From Semisulcospira habei (taxonomy: Eukaryota; Mollusca; Gastropoda; Semisulcospiridae): a stretch of 64,000 nucleotides of DNA. The stretch lies in contig BTPG01000005.1 in NCBI GenBank assembly GCA_036245525.1, forward strand, positions 214,616,964 to 214,680,963, read 5' to 3'. Below, in pieces: positions 1 through 10,398 of this stretch (position 1 is the stretch's first letter; every line of letters starts with the position of its first letter). The notes under the pieces are model-generated. The model was not told the DNA's origin. It ran no database searches and worked only from the letters and a program-made list of their open reading frames with translations. The position numbers were made by a program, and so were the translations under genes.

Positions 1-120
1 GACTACAGATGGATGGACCTCCAGAGCAACAGACTCCTACGTCACTGTCACTGCTGTGTTGGTGGTTGATTGGCAGTTCTATGGTGAACTATGTGCTACA
101 AACAAGACCAATGCCTGAGA

Positions 121-124
<4 letters not shown>

Positions 125-206
<82 letters not shown>

Positions 207-271
207 ACCGGCAAGTTTGAAAACTGGTCCTGTTACCAATTACTTCTACCGTTGGAAAATAAAGGTTCATT

Positions 272-368
<97 letters not shown>

Positions 369-461
369 AACGGCAAGTTTGAAAACTGGTCCTGTTACCA
401 ATAACTTCTACCGTTGGAAAATAAAGGTTCATTGTTCATTGTTCTCTCTCTCTTTTTCTCT
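125..461. repeat. Paired (CT)n tracts in a 162-bp duplication
   Basis: Two long CT tracts (about 125-203 and 275-366) alternate with a unique segment that occurs twice, at about 208-274 and 370-436. The unit beginning GCAAGTTTGAAAACTGG recurs exactly 162 bp later. The block lies in what appears to be the intron upstream of the hAT exon starting at 603. Confidence 0.9.
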
Positions 462-602
462 CCGTGTGTGTGTGTGTGTATGTTGTGATAAAAGCTATAA
501 AACAAAAAAATCAACATTTAGGAACGATTGTGAGTTTTTTTCTCCTTTTGTGTACATTTAAAATAACTAGAATTGATTGATTTTTTATTCCATCTGTTAC
601 AG

Positions 603-2165
603 CTGAAAACATCACCAGGGTCATCACGGAAGCAATCAAAGAATGGAAACTGCCGGGTGTGCTGAGTCTCACACTTGTGTCGGACAACGCATCAAACATG
701 GTCAAGGCTGGAAAGCTGCTGCAATGCCATCTGCACTTGGGATGCTTTGCACACACACTCAACCTTGCAGTTCAGAAGGCGCTCAAGGTGGATGAAACCG
801 CAGCCATATTGAGTAGAATCAGGCGGATATCTACCTTCTTTCACAGGAGTCATTTGGCTTCCAACCTTCTCCATGCAAAGGCAGAACTGCTTCAACTGAA
901 GGCAAAAAAGCTGAAGGTTGATGTTTGTACCAGGTGGAACTCCACCTTTGACATGCTATCACGATTTCTGTACCTGCAGGATGCTGTCGTAGCTGTGATT
1001 CGCTCCAAAGAACTGAGCTATCTCAAAGAGCGTGACATCACGAGTCTGAATGACGAGGAGGCCGCCGCCGCACATGAACTTGAAGCTTTTCTGAAACCTC
1101 TGAAGGACATGACGACCTTCATGTGCACGGAGGAGATGCCGACTTCGTCTGTGATCATGCCCCTTCTTCAGAGTCTGCTTGGCGAAAAAGGACATCTTCG
1201 CCCAAAGCCAGACAACTCCATGTCCGTCCAGCAAATGAAGGCTATCATGGCAGCAGATCTGGAGGGCCGGTATGCAGAACAGAGAGAGATGTTGCAGACG
1301 ATTTCAGCTTTGGACCCACGCTTCAAGTCTTTCTCCTACATAAAAAGAAGTACCCAACGGAGAAAGAAACATGCTTAGAAAAGACGGGTACAAACACAAT
1401 TTATTAATATTTCGGGTAAATACCCTTTGTCAAAAAAGACAAACAAACAAACAGAGAGATTAGCCGCTATTTATCTTCATTGGCAGAAGGAATGTGGCAA
1501 CTGAAGGAGGTGTGGGTACTTCTTTGCATATTACATGCTTGGCAGTCACCTTTTTGGTCTGGATTGCTTATTTCTCCTACATGGCACCAGAACAACGCGA
1601 TGGCATCTTCCGCAAACTCACCGACGTCACAGTGAGCTTGCACACAAAACCCAAGACCGTCGAAGCAGTCAAAGCAGATCCTGGAACTTCAGCAGAACCT
1701 GGAACTTCAGCCACCCCCAGTCCGCCAGCTCTTGATGAGCATGCCCATGATGTTGAGGTTCTTGAGGAGATCCAAGAAGAGCATTTTGTAAAGACAGAGA
1801 GACCCGAGGACGAACGGAAGTACTAGAGCAAAGGAGCGTGCCTGCTTGACTCCCTCCTGGCAGATGTCTTTGTCACACATGTTGAGCCGAGCAAGACCAC
1901 CTACCAGCAGGGAGCTGAAGAAGTCGAGAAGTATCGAGAGGAGAAATCGATTGGCATGGCGGAGAACCCACTCTTGTGGTGGAAACAGAATGAGTACCGC
2001 TTCCCTCTGTTGGCTAGGGTGGCGAGGATTTACCTTGCCATCCCGGCTACGAGTGTGCCCTCTGAGAGGGTGTTTTCGACAGCTGGGGACATTCTGACCA
2101 GCCAAAGGGCTACCCTGAACCCAGAGCATGTGGACAAGCTCCTCTTTCTGAAAAAGAACTTGTAA
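603..2165 (+). pseudogene. hAT-superfamily transposase, 3' part, broken
   Basis: This is the C-terminal half of a hAT transposase, the nuclear enzyme that cuts and pastes hAT elements. The RNase-H-like core is visible: SDNASNM (catalytic Asp), the CFAHTLNL motif, and CTRWNST. The C-terminal dimerisation region includes SVPSERVFS, carrying the catalytic Glu, near 2050. The segment opens after an acceptor-like TCTGTTACAG at 593-602, so the BED zinc finger probably lies in an upstream exon outside the window. The reading frame is broken twice: by a 229-bp insertion at 1342-1570, and by a stop and frame change near 1824-1850. It is therefore a dead copy. A domesticated ZBED-type gene is possible but unlikely given the disruptions. 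Confidence 0.85.
1342..1570. mobile_element. SINE/MITE-like insertion in the hAT gene
   Basis: A 229-bp insert is flanked by the 12-bp duplication TTTCTCCTACAT (1330-1341 and 1571-1582). It contains the short inverted pair AAGAAGTACCCA and TGGGTACTTCTT. A related copy lies in reverse orientation at about 55375-55515, sharing the ACCCAACGGAGAAAGAAAC and AGAAGGAATGTGGCAACTG blocks. No Pol III boxes were recognised, so the class is uncertain. Confidence 0.75.
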
Positions 2166-2227
2166 AGTCATGCACTGTTCTTTTCAGAAAGTGGAGACTG
2201 TCCTACTGATATGGCTGCCATGCCTAA

Positions 2228-2324
2228 TCGTTTTCGTACAGTTCAATAAAAAAAAAATTAAAAAAAAAAAAAAAAAAAAAGCATTAAAAAGTTTCTCTTA
2301 TTAGGAGTGTAATTTTCATTTTCT

Positions 2325-2358
<34 letters not shown>
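2228..2358. repeat. A-rich and T-rich tracts downstream of hAT
   Basis: An AATAAA-like A-rich run (about 2244-2280) is followed by a long poly-T run (about 2326-2358). They may mark the 3' end of the hAT unit or retroposon tails. From 2359 to 2870 no gene was recognised. Confidence 0.5.
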
Positions 2359-2359
<1 letters not shown>

Positions 2360-2870
2360 TTATCCATCCAGAAAGTCTACGTCTGTAGGTTTCATTTAAT
2401 GATTCAGTGTGTTTTTTTCCCCATAGTATTTGTTTACCTGATTTTGTATTCAAAGTGAACACTGAATAATTAAAGTTTGTTTATAAAAAAACGATCACCG
2501 GTGTGTTTGAGTCTGTCTTTTCTCATTTTGTTTCAACTTCTTCATGCATTCTTGTATGTACAAGTGGCCAGATTGTCATCAAATTACATGGGATCGGGGA
2601 CGGCGGTATACCATTGGAAAATATCAGTACTGGCAAAAAATATCACGGTATATCGCGGTACGGCCGTCTTCACGGTACACAGCTCTATACTTGACTGCAA
2701 GTATCAGTCAGACTCCCGCTATTTTTGGTGAGGAAACTTTGAAGTCTGTTTTTTGAACTCGTGTAACGAGTGACAAAGCCAGATAGATGATAAATATTTG
2801 TAAGTGTAATTTTGTGTGATATGCTTGGTTTGTGAGCATATTTTCTTGTTGCTATGACTTACTGTGAATA

Positions 2871-3082
2871 TTAACCCTGTAGCCCCAGATCCCTACAGCA
2901 GGAGAGGTCTTGACCATGATAATTCAAGGGTAGTGCCAGATGAGCTTGGCGCCTTCAGGCGCCAAGTTCATCTGGCACTACCCTTGAATTATCATCGTCA
3001 AGACATCTCTTGCAAATGGTTCGTAATCATTAGGAACAACTCCAAAATTTGAAAAATGGGACCTTGGGGTCAAAATGGTTAA
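2871..3082. mobile_element. Foldback MITE family A, copy 1
   Basis: A palindromic element with TTAACCC and GGTTAA ends. The arms read CAAGGGTAGTGCCAGATGAG and its reverse complement, closing on GGCGCC at the centre. The outer parts carry the family signatures ACAGCAGGAGA and TTTGAAAAATGGGACCTTGG. Confidence 0.85.
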
Positions 3083-3291
3083 CCCTTTCAACCCTTTGGC
3101 TGCTTTTCCCACATTTTGGAGATGTCACCCAATGACTATGTACCCGTTGCAGGAGATGGATCGACCATGACAGTTCAAGGGTAACTAGTGCCAAATTAGC
3201 CGGGCGCATGATGGTACCAAGCTAATCTGGCACAACCTTTAAATTACCATGGTCAATCCATTTCTTGCTGTAATGCATCAGGGCTAAATAC
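3083..3291. mobile_element. Foldback MITE family A, copy 2
   Basis: A diverged copy abutting copy 1 head to tail. It keeps the CCACATTTTGGAGATGTCACC edge, the GGAGATGGATCGACCATGA arm and the AGGGCTAA end. The centre is rearranged. Confidence 0.75.
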
Positions 3292-3491
3292 GTTCTTGTT
3301 TTTTTCCTTCTTTTTATTTCACGTTAACCCTTTGGCTGTCAGTAGCAGTTTTTGTTTGTGGTGGTCCCGCAGGACGTCGGGGTGTTGTTATCCCTGCAGG
3401 AACTATCGCGACAAAAGCGGCCACTGATAGGCAAAGGGTTAATCCCCTTGTACACGCAGCCTCGACCTCTGTACTGTACCTGTTGCCTTAG

Positions 3492-3682
3492 GTTCGGCGA
3501 AGGACCCAGATGTGGGCTTGGATTATTACCTGAAGGGCTGTGAGAGTGGTTACCTGCCTGCCTGCCACAACGCAGGGCTTATCCTGCACAGCGACAAGAT
3601 CGGTTCTGTCACAGACTCGCCACGAGCCGTGCAACTCCTCACAAATGCGTGCGAACAGAAGCACACAGCGAGCTGCTACCAG
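3492..3682 (+). CDS. COA7: COA7-like Sel1-repeat protein, internal exon
   Basis: This internal exon of a Sel1-like repeat protein most resembles cytochrome c oxidase assembly factor 7, a soluble protein of the mitochondrial intermembrane space. The segment contains YYLKGCESGYLPACHNAGL and then ACEQKHTASCYQ. These are two cysteine-paired Sel1 helices of the kind that makes disulfide-linked repeats in COA7. The acceptor is TTGCCTTAG before 3492 and the donor is CAG/GTAGGG after 3682. The exon ends in phase 0, which matches the start of the exon at 5896. The N-terminal exons are upstream of, or not recognised in, this window. Function is inferred from the family; the fold and the spacing of Cys pairs are seen directly. 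Confidence 0.8.
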
Positions 3683-4071
3683 GTAGGGCATTCAAATGCA
3701 GGTCTTAAGGTATAAATAGTTCGCAGCGTGCATACAGCTACGGCCCTCTGACCGACGTCGGTTGCATGTTACCCATACACAGCTGTTGCCACCTATGCTG
3801 GTCTGATGGTCTGAGGATTTTTTGTACCATGGGTAGCTGTGCGCTGGCCAAGTGTGGCCACTGTCAGTCTGAGAACTGTGTGCTTACTGGGAGGGTGCTG
3901 GTACCCTTTGACTGTGGTGTCATGCCATGTTCAGGACATGGATCAACCTTGGTTAGCTCAGTAGTAGTGCTGGCTCAAGCCCTCCACTCCATTTCTTGCA
4001 GTTTGTAAATTGTAGTCTTCGATGGATAAATTTTGACAGGTACAGAAAAAAATGGAAAGCCTTCCATCACC

Positions 4072-4285
4072 GGGAAAGCCTCAGGCTGATGTCGGCCTCA
4101 GTTGGCCCGCTATTCGTGGGTCAGCTGAGGCTGACATCAGCCCGCGACAAATCTTGACACACAAAAAAGAAAGGTCCTAAATGACAGGATGTTTCTTTTT
4201 TATCAAGATTTGTCTCGGGCCGACGTCAGCCTCAGGTGGCCTGCGAATAGCGGGCCAGCTGAGGCCGACATCAGCCCAAGGCCAG
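4072..4285. repeat. Double palindrome (cruciform-prone) in COA7-like intron
   Basis: Two palindromes (about 4072-4146 and 4205-4275), each built from GGCCGACGTCAGCCTCAG-like arms, are also inverted copies of each other. They are joined through GACAAATCTTGACA and its complement ATCAAGATTTGTC. The GGCCGACGTC motif links the block to foldback family C. Confidence 0.8.
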
Positions 4286-4644
4286 TTTTGTGCCTGTAGC
4301 TTCAGACATACACATGGATGTTTACACTAGCTGTTGCAATTTTTTTAAGGTTGTGTGACAACACAAACCTCACCCCGTCACACCCTGTCCCATCCCCTTG
4401 TATTCTTGATGGTGTACGTGTGCAGCTTCGTGATTAGTACAGTACTGATGTACAGTCTATCTTTGCTGCGTTTAAAGTATGTGGCAGAGTGTAGAACCCC
4501 TGGGAAGGGCTTTGGTCATGCTGTTTGCCCTGATGACAGTTTTAAATCAGAGCTGAAAACTTGTAGTGCGTATTGGGTCTCAGATGTCAAATATTGACGT
4601 GAAGCAGCAGATATCAAAAGCAGCAAAGCAGCAAATGTGAGATC

Positions 4645-4798
4645 AGTTGTGGGATTTTTTTGTGCTGTAGTTGTGATTTTGTTTTTGCTGTAGTTGTGGG
4701 GGTTTTTGCTGTAGTTGTGGGTTTTTTTGCTGTAGTTGTGGATTTTTTTGCTGTAGTTGTGATTTTTTTGCTGTAGTTGTGGGGTTTTTTGCTGTTAA
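4645..4798 (+). repeat. Six-copy minisatellite, TGCTGTAGTTGTG unit
   Basis: Six imperfect tandem units of about 22-24 bp carry TGCTGTAGTTGTG followed by a G/T-rich run of variable length. The array lies within the intron between the two COA7-like exons. Confidence 0.85.
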
Positions 4799-5535
4799 CT
4801 CTTTCCTATTGTACAATTTTCAGCGAGTCAGTTCCCTGCAGACATAGCAGGAAAAAGGACACATGTTCCCTGGTGACGTACATTTTTGGGGTAGATTAAA
4901 TTAATTTTCACAGCCTCCCAAGCTAACAACCATAGATAAATTGGGTATCATTGGAAAGAGCATTAAAAGTACTTTTCAAAACTGCACGTGTTCGTGCTTC
5001 AGTTTAGTGGGAAGTTGAACCAATTTGCTTATTATGCAACAGAACAAACATGGCGGAGCAAAAAATGAGAAACGTGGTTTTGGTAGCAACAGTGTAAGCA
5101 CATGCATCGAAAAACCCAGATTTACTCATCAACATGGCAGAAAAAAGTATTCCACAAGCAAAGGAATCACACAAGAGATCTGTCCCTTCTTGAATCACAA
5201 TTTTATGAGCTAAAAATCACTGTTGAAACCGCGCTCATGAGGATTGAACAAGCTCATCCTCGGAGACGATCCAAGGCACATTGTCGGCTACTTTGGCCTT
5301 GTTCCGACATCATCCGACAAGGGCATTCACTTTCAGATATTTTAGAAATGGTTGGTGAAACATATATTGGTTGCTTCCCTTAGCTGTGCTTCATACAATT
5401 TTTGTAAAAACCCAACCAATGCTAGCGACTTGTCTATAGACAGCAATGAGCATAACGCTATAACGTAAGCATTTCGATGGCTAACGGTTTGTTTGGGCTA
5501 ACACTAAACCGGAAGCGTTACAATATGGGAAAGAG

Positions 5536-5698
5536 TTAACCCTTTTAGCCCCACATGTGAAGTGTTACTTAACGACTATGTACCAGTTGCAGGAAGTGGA
5601 TTGACTATGATGATTCAAGGGTAGTAATCTGGCACTACCCTTGAAATGTCATGGTCAATCAATCTCCTGCTGTAGTGTGTTGGGGCTAAAAGGGTTAA
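5536..5698. mobile_element. Foldback MITE family A, short copy
   Basis: The ends are TTAACCCTTTTAGCCCC and GGGGCTAAAAGGGTTAA. The arms CAAGGGTAGTAATCTGGCA and ACTACCCTTGAA are present, and the GGCGCC centre has been deleted. Confidence 0.85.
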
Positions 5699-5895
5699 TA
5701 CTGCAGCCTGCAATTTAGTTAACACTTCAACAAGCTTTAAAATTGTCTGATATCACAAAAATATCACATTTTCATTAATTTTATCAATGATAATTGATTA
5801 ATACTACGTGAAGATACATAATGTAGATTTCCTGTGGAAAATCTGTCTTTGTTTTCCAACAAACTGATGATCTGGAGTTGTTTGTGTGCGACTAG

Positions 5896-6138
5896 CTGAG
5901 CGGCTGGTTCATCAATGGAAGCAGGACCATTGCCAAAGACATGGCCAAGGCGTTTGAGTATTCCAAGAAAGCGTGTGACCTGGGAAACTGCTACGCATGC
6001 GCCAATCTCAGCCAGATGTACAAGAAGGGGGACGGAGTGGCAAAGGACGAAAGTCTGGCGGAAAAGTACAGGCTGCTGGCCAAAGAACTTTACGCTGAAA
6101 TGGCGGAGGCTCGACGGACAATAACCATGAACCAGTGA
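5896..6138 (+). CDS. COA7: COA7-like Sel1-repeat protein, last exon
   Basis: This is the terminal exon, joined in phase 0 to the exon ending at 3682. The acceptor is GTGCGACTAG before 5896 and the stop codon is at 6136-6138. The product shows a last Sel1 repeat, KAFEYSKKACDLGNCYACA, followed by a YKKGDGVAKDE repeat. It ends in a short charged tail, as COA7 does. The paired cysteines in CDLGNCYAC fit an oxidised intermembrane-space protein. The intron of about 2.2 kb holds a cruciform, a minisatellite and a MITE. The other candidate would be another Sel1-repeat protein, but the length, order and C-terminal position favour COA7. Confidence 0.8.
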   Translation: MSGWFINGSRTIAKDMAKAFEYSKKACDLGNCYACANLSQMYKKGDGVAKDESLAEKYRLLAKELYAEMAEARRTITMNQ

Positions 6139-6178
6139 TTGGCGTGTCTTTGTTAGGCTTTGTAGTTGAACTCTTAAT

Positions 6179-6234
6179 CTCCCAGAACTAAATGACTTCC
6201 ATTCTGCAGAATGGAAGTCATTTAGTTCTGGGAG
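6179..6234. repeat. Perfect 56-bp palindrome in 3' UTR
   Basis: The sequence CTCCCAGAACTAAATGACTT and its reverse complement meet at TTCTGCAGAA with no loop. It lies 40 bp after the stop codon of the COA7-like gene. If transcribed it would form a near-perfect hairpin. Confidence 0.9.
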
Positions 6235-6514
6235 TTTAAGGGTTAAACATCTATTGCCCTGTTTTGTTTAAGGAACACTGATGTGCTTTGATTGTCAAGA
6301 GGCTTAGATCTACATGAGGTCCTGCAGGCTGCAATGGCTCATGTGGATCATCACCTCATGCAGACAGATGTTGATTGGAGACAGGGCGTATGAAAGGATG
6401 TTCTGTGATGTTTGCTGCCGTGTAGGATCGATTCATGCCTTGTTCTTTACCAGTCATTGTCAGGATTTGTTTGTGGTTTTTAGGTTGAAATTCCCAGTTT
6501 AAATTTGGGAACTG

Positions 6515-6640
6515 TCACCTGACAACTACAAACCAGTTCAAGGGACGCATTGACCATGATAGTTCAAGGGTGGTGCGCCAGAACAGCCCTGAACCATCAA
6601 GCTGTCATGGTCAATCCTTATTCTATCATGAGACCATGCT
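6515..6640. mobile_element. Foldback MITE family A, degraded copy
   Basis: It retains GTCACCTGACAACTACAAACC, CATTGACCATGATAGTTCAA and TCATGGTCAATCC. The centre is lost. Confidence 0.6.
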
Positions 6641-6877
6641 GAATGTGTTAGGTGGTGTTTGGATGTGTTTGCGCTTAGACAGAGATGTAATCTTTAGCTG
6701 TGTTGCTGTACATCAGTGGAGTGTGTGAGGTTTTGTATCACGTACATGTATGTACATGCGTTTATGACAGGAAGGGAGGAGGTCAGATTTTACAGTTATA
6801 ATGTTTCGAAGACCTCCCCCAAAAGATGTTTGTTTATGATTACCATATTTTTTCCTGCCACTTCACATTTTTAATGA

Positions 6878-6899
6878 GGGGGGGGGGGGGGGGGGGGGA
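6878..6899 (+). repeat. Poly-G run
   Basis: An uninterrupted G run of about 21 bases lies between two otherwise unremarkable AT-rich stretches. Confidence 0.9.
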
Positions 6900-6960
6900 G
6901 GTGGATATTATGACACTGACAATATCCACTTACCTACCCAATAGTTTTCAGCGTGTAACC

Positions 6961-7170
6961 TTAACCCATTTTACTCCAGGACCCTGCAGCAGGAGGTGGA
7001 TTGATCATGATAATTCAAGGGTAGTGCCAGATGAGCTTGGCGCCTTCAGGCGCCAAGCTCATCTGGCACTACCCTTGAATTATCATGATCAATCCACCTC
7101 CTACAACTGGTACATAGTCCATCGTACACCTCCAAATTTGAGAAATGGACCTTGGGGCTAGAAGGGTTAA
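6961..7170. mobile_element. Foldback MITE family A, full copy
   Basis: The ends are TTAACCCATTTTAC and CTAGAAGGGTTAA. The arms CAAGGGTAGTGCCAGATGAG are near perfect and close on GGCGCC, CTTCA, GGCGCC. It is one of the best-preserved members. Confidence 0.9.
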
Positions 7171-7937
7171 AGGGACTATGTGTTTCGAAAAGAGTTAAAG
7201 GGACTATGTGTTTGTTTTGCCTAAAGATGGTTTATTATCCCCCTCTGTCTGATGTCCAATATGCTGGGTTGTGTTGCAGCTCTGTGCTCTCAACAAATGT
7301 ATGATATATTCCACAGTATTCAGTTTAATGATTACTCTGGTTGATTGTCATTTGAGTCTGACTAGAGAAAATGAGCTTCATGGGTATGATTGATGATGAT
7401 GATGATTGATTAAACACGTTTGCAGAAGGTACTTTGTAAATAAACAAAAAAAAAACTATTTTTGAACGCACGATTAACAGAAAACTTTGTTTTTGCAAAC
7501 ACGAGAGTTTGAAATGTTGAAGGCATGTGGTATTTTCCTCATAATTGAATTGAAATACAGGTACATGTGAGTGAACTTGCATTAGACCAGATGGCGTATG
7601 AACATCCTTGTTTTACAACATCCACACACAAACGCATAGAAATACTCTACAAAATCTCATGATAAAATGTAAACCAGTGTATTAGTTTTAATTGATAAAC
7701 AATTATCCTTCAGGAAATGTAAAAAACGTTGTTACATGTAAACGGGTGTCATGAAACAATACTGAAATGGTAGTGCGTGCCCATTTTGAATGAGATCAAA
7801 ATATCGTTGAATACAGAATAGTGTTTTATTATGAAGAAACAATCAGGAGCATAACATATACATTACAGTAAATAAATTTCGCAGTGGTACCGTTTCACTC
7901 AGCCCGTTACATCCTGATACAGCCATTGAAATACTTT
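7171..7937. other. Intergenic stretch, nothing recognised
   Basis: This is AT-rich sequence with no open frame resembling a known family, no splice-bounded exon and no obvious repeat apart from a short GATGATGATGATG run near 7394. Confidence 0.5.
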
Positions 7938-8027
7938 TGACTGATAGTTCAAGGGCTGTGCCAGAATAGATTGGCACCTAGAGGCGCCAAGCTATTCTGG
8001 CACCACCCTTGACCTAAAACAGTGGCT
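7938..8027. mobile_element. Foldback MITE family A, variant subfamily
   Basis: The palindrome has arms TTCAAGGGCTGTGCCAGAAT and ATTCTGGCACCACCCTTGA around GCACCTAGAGGCGCC. The same AATAG-type subfamily recurs at 8690 and 58456. Confidence 0.8.
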
Positions 8028-8169
8028 CTATCTCCTAATCTGTAATGTAGCCTCCACGGGATGATGAGCAAATGTTAGCAAATCAGCCTCAGGACATAAT
8101 GGGTTATGGCACCATGTGCAAGTAAGGAAAACCATTTCCCTGTATTCAAATTGCTAAATAATGCTTTGA

Positions 8170-8352
8170 TGACTCGTTCAGCCCGACGGCCATATTTCCA
8201 AAATTTTGGAGGCGTCATCTCATGACTATGCACCAGTTGCAGGAGATGGATCGACCATGATAATTCAAGGGTAGTGCCAGATTAGCTTGGCGCCGACAGG
8301 CATGATCATGGTCGACTCATCTGCTGTAGTGCGTCAGGGCTGAATGGGTTGC
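8170..8352. mobile_element. Foldback MITE family A, arm-deleted copy
   Basis: The left half is intact (CAGCCCGACGGCCATATTTCC through CTTGGCGCC). Most of the right arm is deleted, leaving CATGATCATGGTCGACTCAT and CAGGGCTGAATGGGTT. Confidence 0.75.
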
Positions 8353-8483
8353 AGCTGATTTGCAGCGGCAATGACAAGCGTGCCTCCATGTGATTTGGTC
8401 AATGTGGATCTAGGTCTCGGTCACGTCGAAAATCACAGCATCAGAAATGAGTGCTGTTACTGACTGTAGACTAAACACAACCT

Positions 8484-8651
8484 CTTCTGCATGAGCGGTG
8501 AGAAGTTAGGCTGCCAACAGGAAGCGTATGTCATCATGACTTCTGCATGAGCGGTGAGAAGTTCTACTGCCAACAGGAAGCGTATGTCATCATGACTTCT
8601 GCATGAGCGGTGAGAAGTTCTACTGCCAACAGGAAGCGTATGTCATCATGA
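8484..8651 (+). repeat. Three-copy 56-bp tandem repeat
   Basis: Three head-to-tail units start CTTCTGCATGAGCGGTGAGA. The second and third are identical and the first differs at a few bases (AGGCTGCC for CTACTGCC). This indicates very recent duplication. Confidence 0.95.
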
Positions 8652-8689
8652 CTTCTGCATTGACCCCAAAGCTATGACATACTATGACA

Positions 8690-8800
8690 GGATGTGGTGG
8701 ACCATGATAGTTCAAGGGTGGTGTCAGAATAGCTTGGCGCCTGCAGGCGCCAAGCTATTCTGACACCACCCTTGAACTTTCATGGCCGATCTGTTTCCAG
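8690..8800. mobile_element. Foldback MITE family A, AATAG subfamily
   Basis: Arms TTCAAGGGTGGTGTCAGAAT and its complement surround the perfect centre GGCGCCTGCAGGCGCC. It lies about 40 bp after the 56-bp tandem array. Confidence 0.85.
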
Positions 8801-9140
8801 ACCTGTGATGCAGACTTCAAAGATATCTCATGAAAAACTGCTGATACTTTCATCCTCACGATGCTGAGTTCATAATCATGTAGCTCAACAGTGGCCACAG
8901 TTTTATTGCAGCGTACCGAGCTTTTCAAATAGAAGTGGACTCGGAGAACCTGCTCTCTGATAGGAGGCCTGCTGTACCATGGGAGAAGATGAGAGCAGAA
9001 GACGTGGTCCATGGTAAATGTTCGGTACAGACTGGAGTTTTTGTACAGTCTTTTTCTTTCTAGGTAGTGTATGACTCTCACAAAATATGTATTTACACAT
9101 ATGTACATATTTGTATGGTGAGCTTGCTTCCGGCACCAGA

Positions 9141-9447
9141 CCAACAGACAGACCAGCGCTTAGATACAAAGATGTCTGCAAGCGTGATCTGAAAGCTGGA
9201 AGCCTGAATCCCACAGACTTAGAAGCCATCACCGCAGATCGTGCCAGCTTGTGGCTCACAGTGAAGACCAGCATAAAGCTGAGCAAGGGAAGGAGACAAA
9301 ACCAGTGGGAGGAGAAGATCAGCGCAGACGAAAGAAAGAAGAGCCAGTGCCCACAGCAACAGTCACAGGCTTCACCTGTAGCAAATGCAACAGACACTGC
9401 CGCTCTCGCATTGGACTGATTAGTCACAGCAGGCACTACAAATCTTA
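9141..9447 (+). pseudogene. LINE ORF2 C-terminal fragment with zinc knuckle
   Basis: Frame pieces read RYKDVCKRDLKAGSLN, ADRASLW and then CSKCNRHCRSRIGLISHS ending at a TAA at 9445-9447. This is the C-terminal tail of non-LTR retrotransposon polymerases of the kind that end in a C2H2-like finger with a CRSRIGL core. The two tail pieces are in different frames, and no reverse transcriptase core precedes them. It is a dead 5'-truncated fragment. The two LINE copies at 30616 and 41080 end in a similar but distinct finger, so this is another family or a distant relative. Confidence 0.7.
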
Positions 9448-9666
9448 AAAACGGACTGACTCAGCAAGCTCATATACTCCATTGTCTTCCGAGACAGAAG
9501 GATGCCAACAACATATTTGTGCCAGCAGAATATATACAAACACGATGGAGATCTTTGAACAGTACTTTCTTGTGTTTATGAAATTCTCTGTCCAGTTTCT
9601 TTGTGACTGCATTGGTGAGTCCAGAATGCATGTAGTTTTAAGTGGTCATGTATATCTGTGCCATTT

Positions 9667-9817
9667 GTGAGTGCACTCCGCAAATAGACCCACTGGGGGA
9701 GTACGCCACAAGTACACGAACGTTCATATGAGATACGAAGCACAAGTACACCATGCAAAGCATCTCATTTGAACTGAAATGTACTTGTGGTGTACTCCCA
9801 GAGTCTGTGGAGTTCAC
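9667..9817. repeat. Imperfect foldback of about 150 bp
   Basis: The left arm (9667-9716, with GGGGGAGTACGCCACAAGTAC) pairs with the right arm (9781-9817, with GTACTTGTGGTGTACTCCC). It sits in the likely 3' region of the minus-strand host gene. Confidence 0.7.
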
Positions 9818-9946
9818 TGGCAAATGGTACGGTAGCAGTCCAGAAGTAGGTGTGTTGTCAGGGGCACGGCTTGATTGTGAAAACTGGAGTCAGGGGATGA
9901 CAAGTGCTGTTGTTGGTAGGACATGACGTCTGGCGGCAGTGCGACG

Positions 9947-10014
9947 CTAGCGAATGATGTTCCAGTTGTTCTGCTCCATGCCTTTCTGCGCTGTCAGTGC
10001 TCCGTAGTTGGTGG
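9947..10014 (-). CDS. Unrecognised host gene, terminal exon
   Basis: This is the last exon of a minus-strand spliced gene. The acceptor GTGTGTTTCAG precedes 10014. The exon reads TNYGALTAQKGMEQNNWNII followed by an arginine and a stop at 9947-9949. It starts with two bases that complete the split codon left by the exon at 10971 (phase 1), giving Ala. I do not recognise the protein. Support comes from exact splice sites and consistent phase with four upstream exons, not from homology. Confidence 0.65.
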
Positions 10015-10045
10015 CTGAAACACACACAGGACCACAATATTATTC

Positions 10046-10165
10046 CATTTAACCACATGGCTACATTTCCCAAATTTTGGAGGCGTTGCCTAGCAACTGT
10101 GTACCAGTTGCAGGAGATGGTTCGACCATGATAAATGTAGTGCGTTGGGGTTAAAATGGGTTAAA
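10046..10165. mobile_element. Foldback MITE family A, deleted copy
   Basis: The outer parts (CCAAATTTTGGAGGCGTTGCC, GGTTCGACCATGATAA and GGGGTTAAAATGGGTTAA) remain. The hairpin centre is deleted. Confidence 0.65.
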
Positions 10166-10398
10166 TGTGCACAGAAGCAGACACTTAGCTTACATGCACA
10201 TGTACACACACGCGCACACACGTGAACACACCCATGGCTGCCGATAAACGCACATTTTCTTTAACAAAGTTATATAGCAAATATTGTATCCTAGGATAAA
10301 CTAGGAAACCTTGCCATATAAAAAAATAAAATAAGGAGACCAAAGTCAGCTTGTTCTCAGATTGCAATTGAAATGTGTTCTTGGAAGCATGTATCATT

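Noticed and set aside
9..561. Ser/Leu repeat proteins in the CT tracts
   Set aside because: They are translations of microsatellite DNA; the same applies to frames at 46307-46612, 47193-47556, 51676-51964, 53321-53767, 54352-55419 and 58771-59232.
6961..7170. The open frame across a MITE as a gene
   Set aside because: The frame simply follows the palindrome; the same translated pattern appears at other MITE copies.
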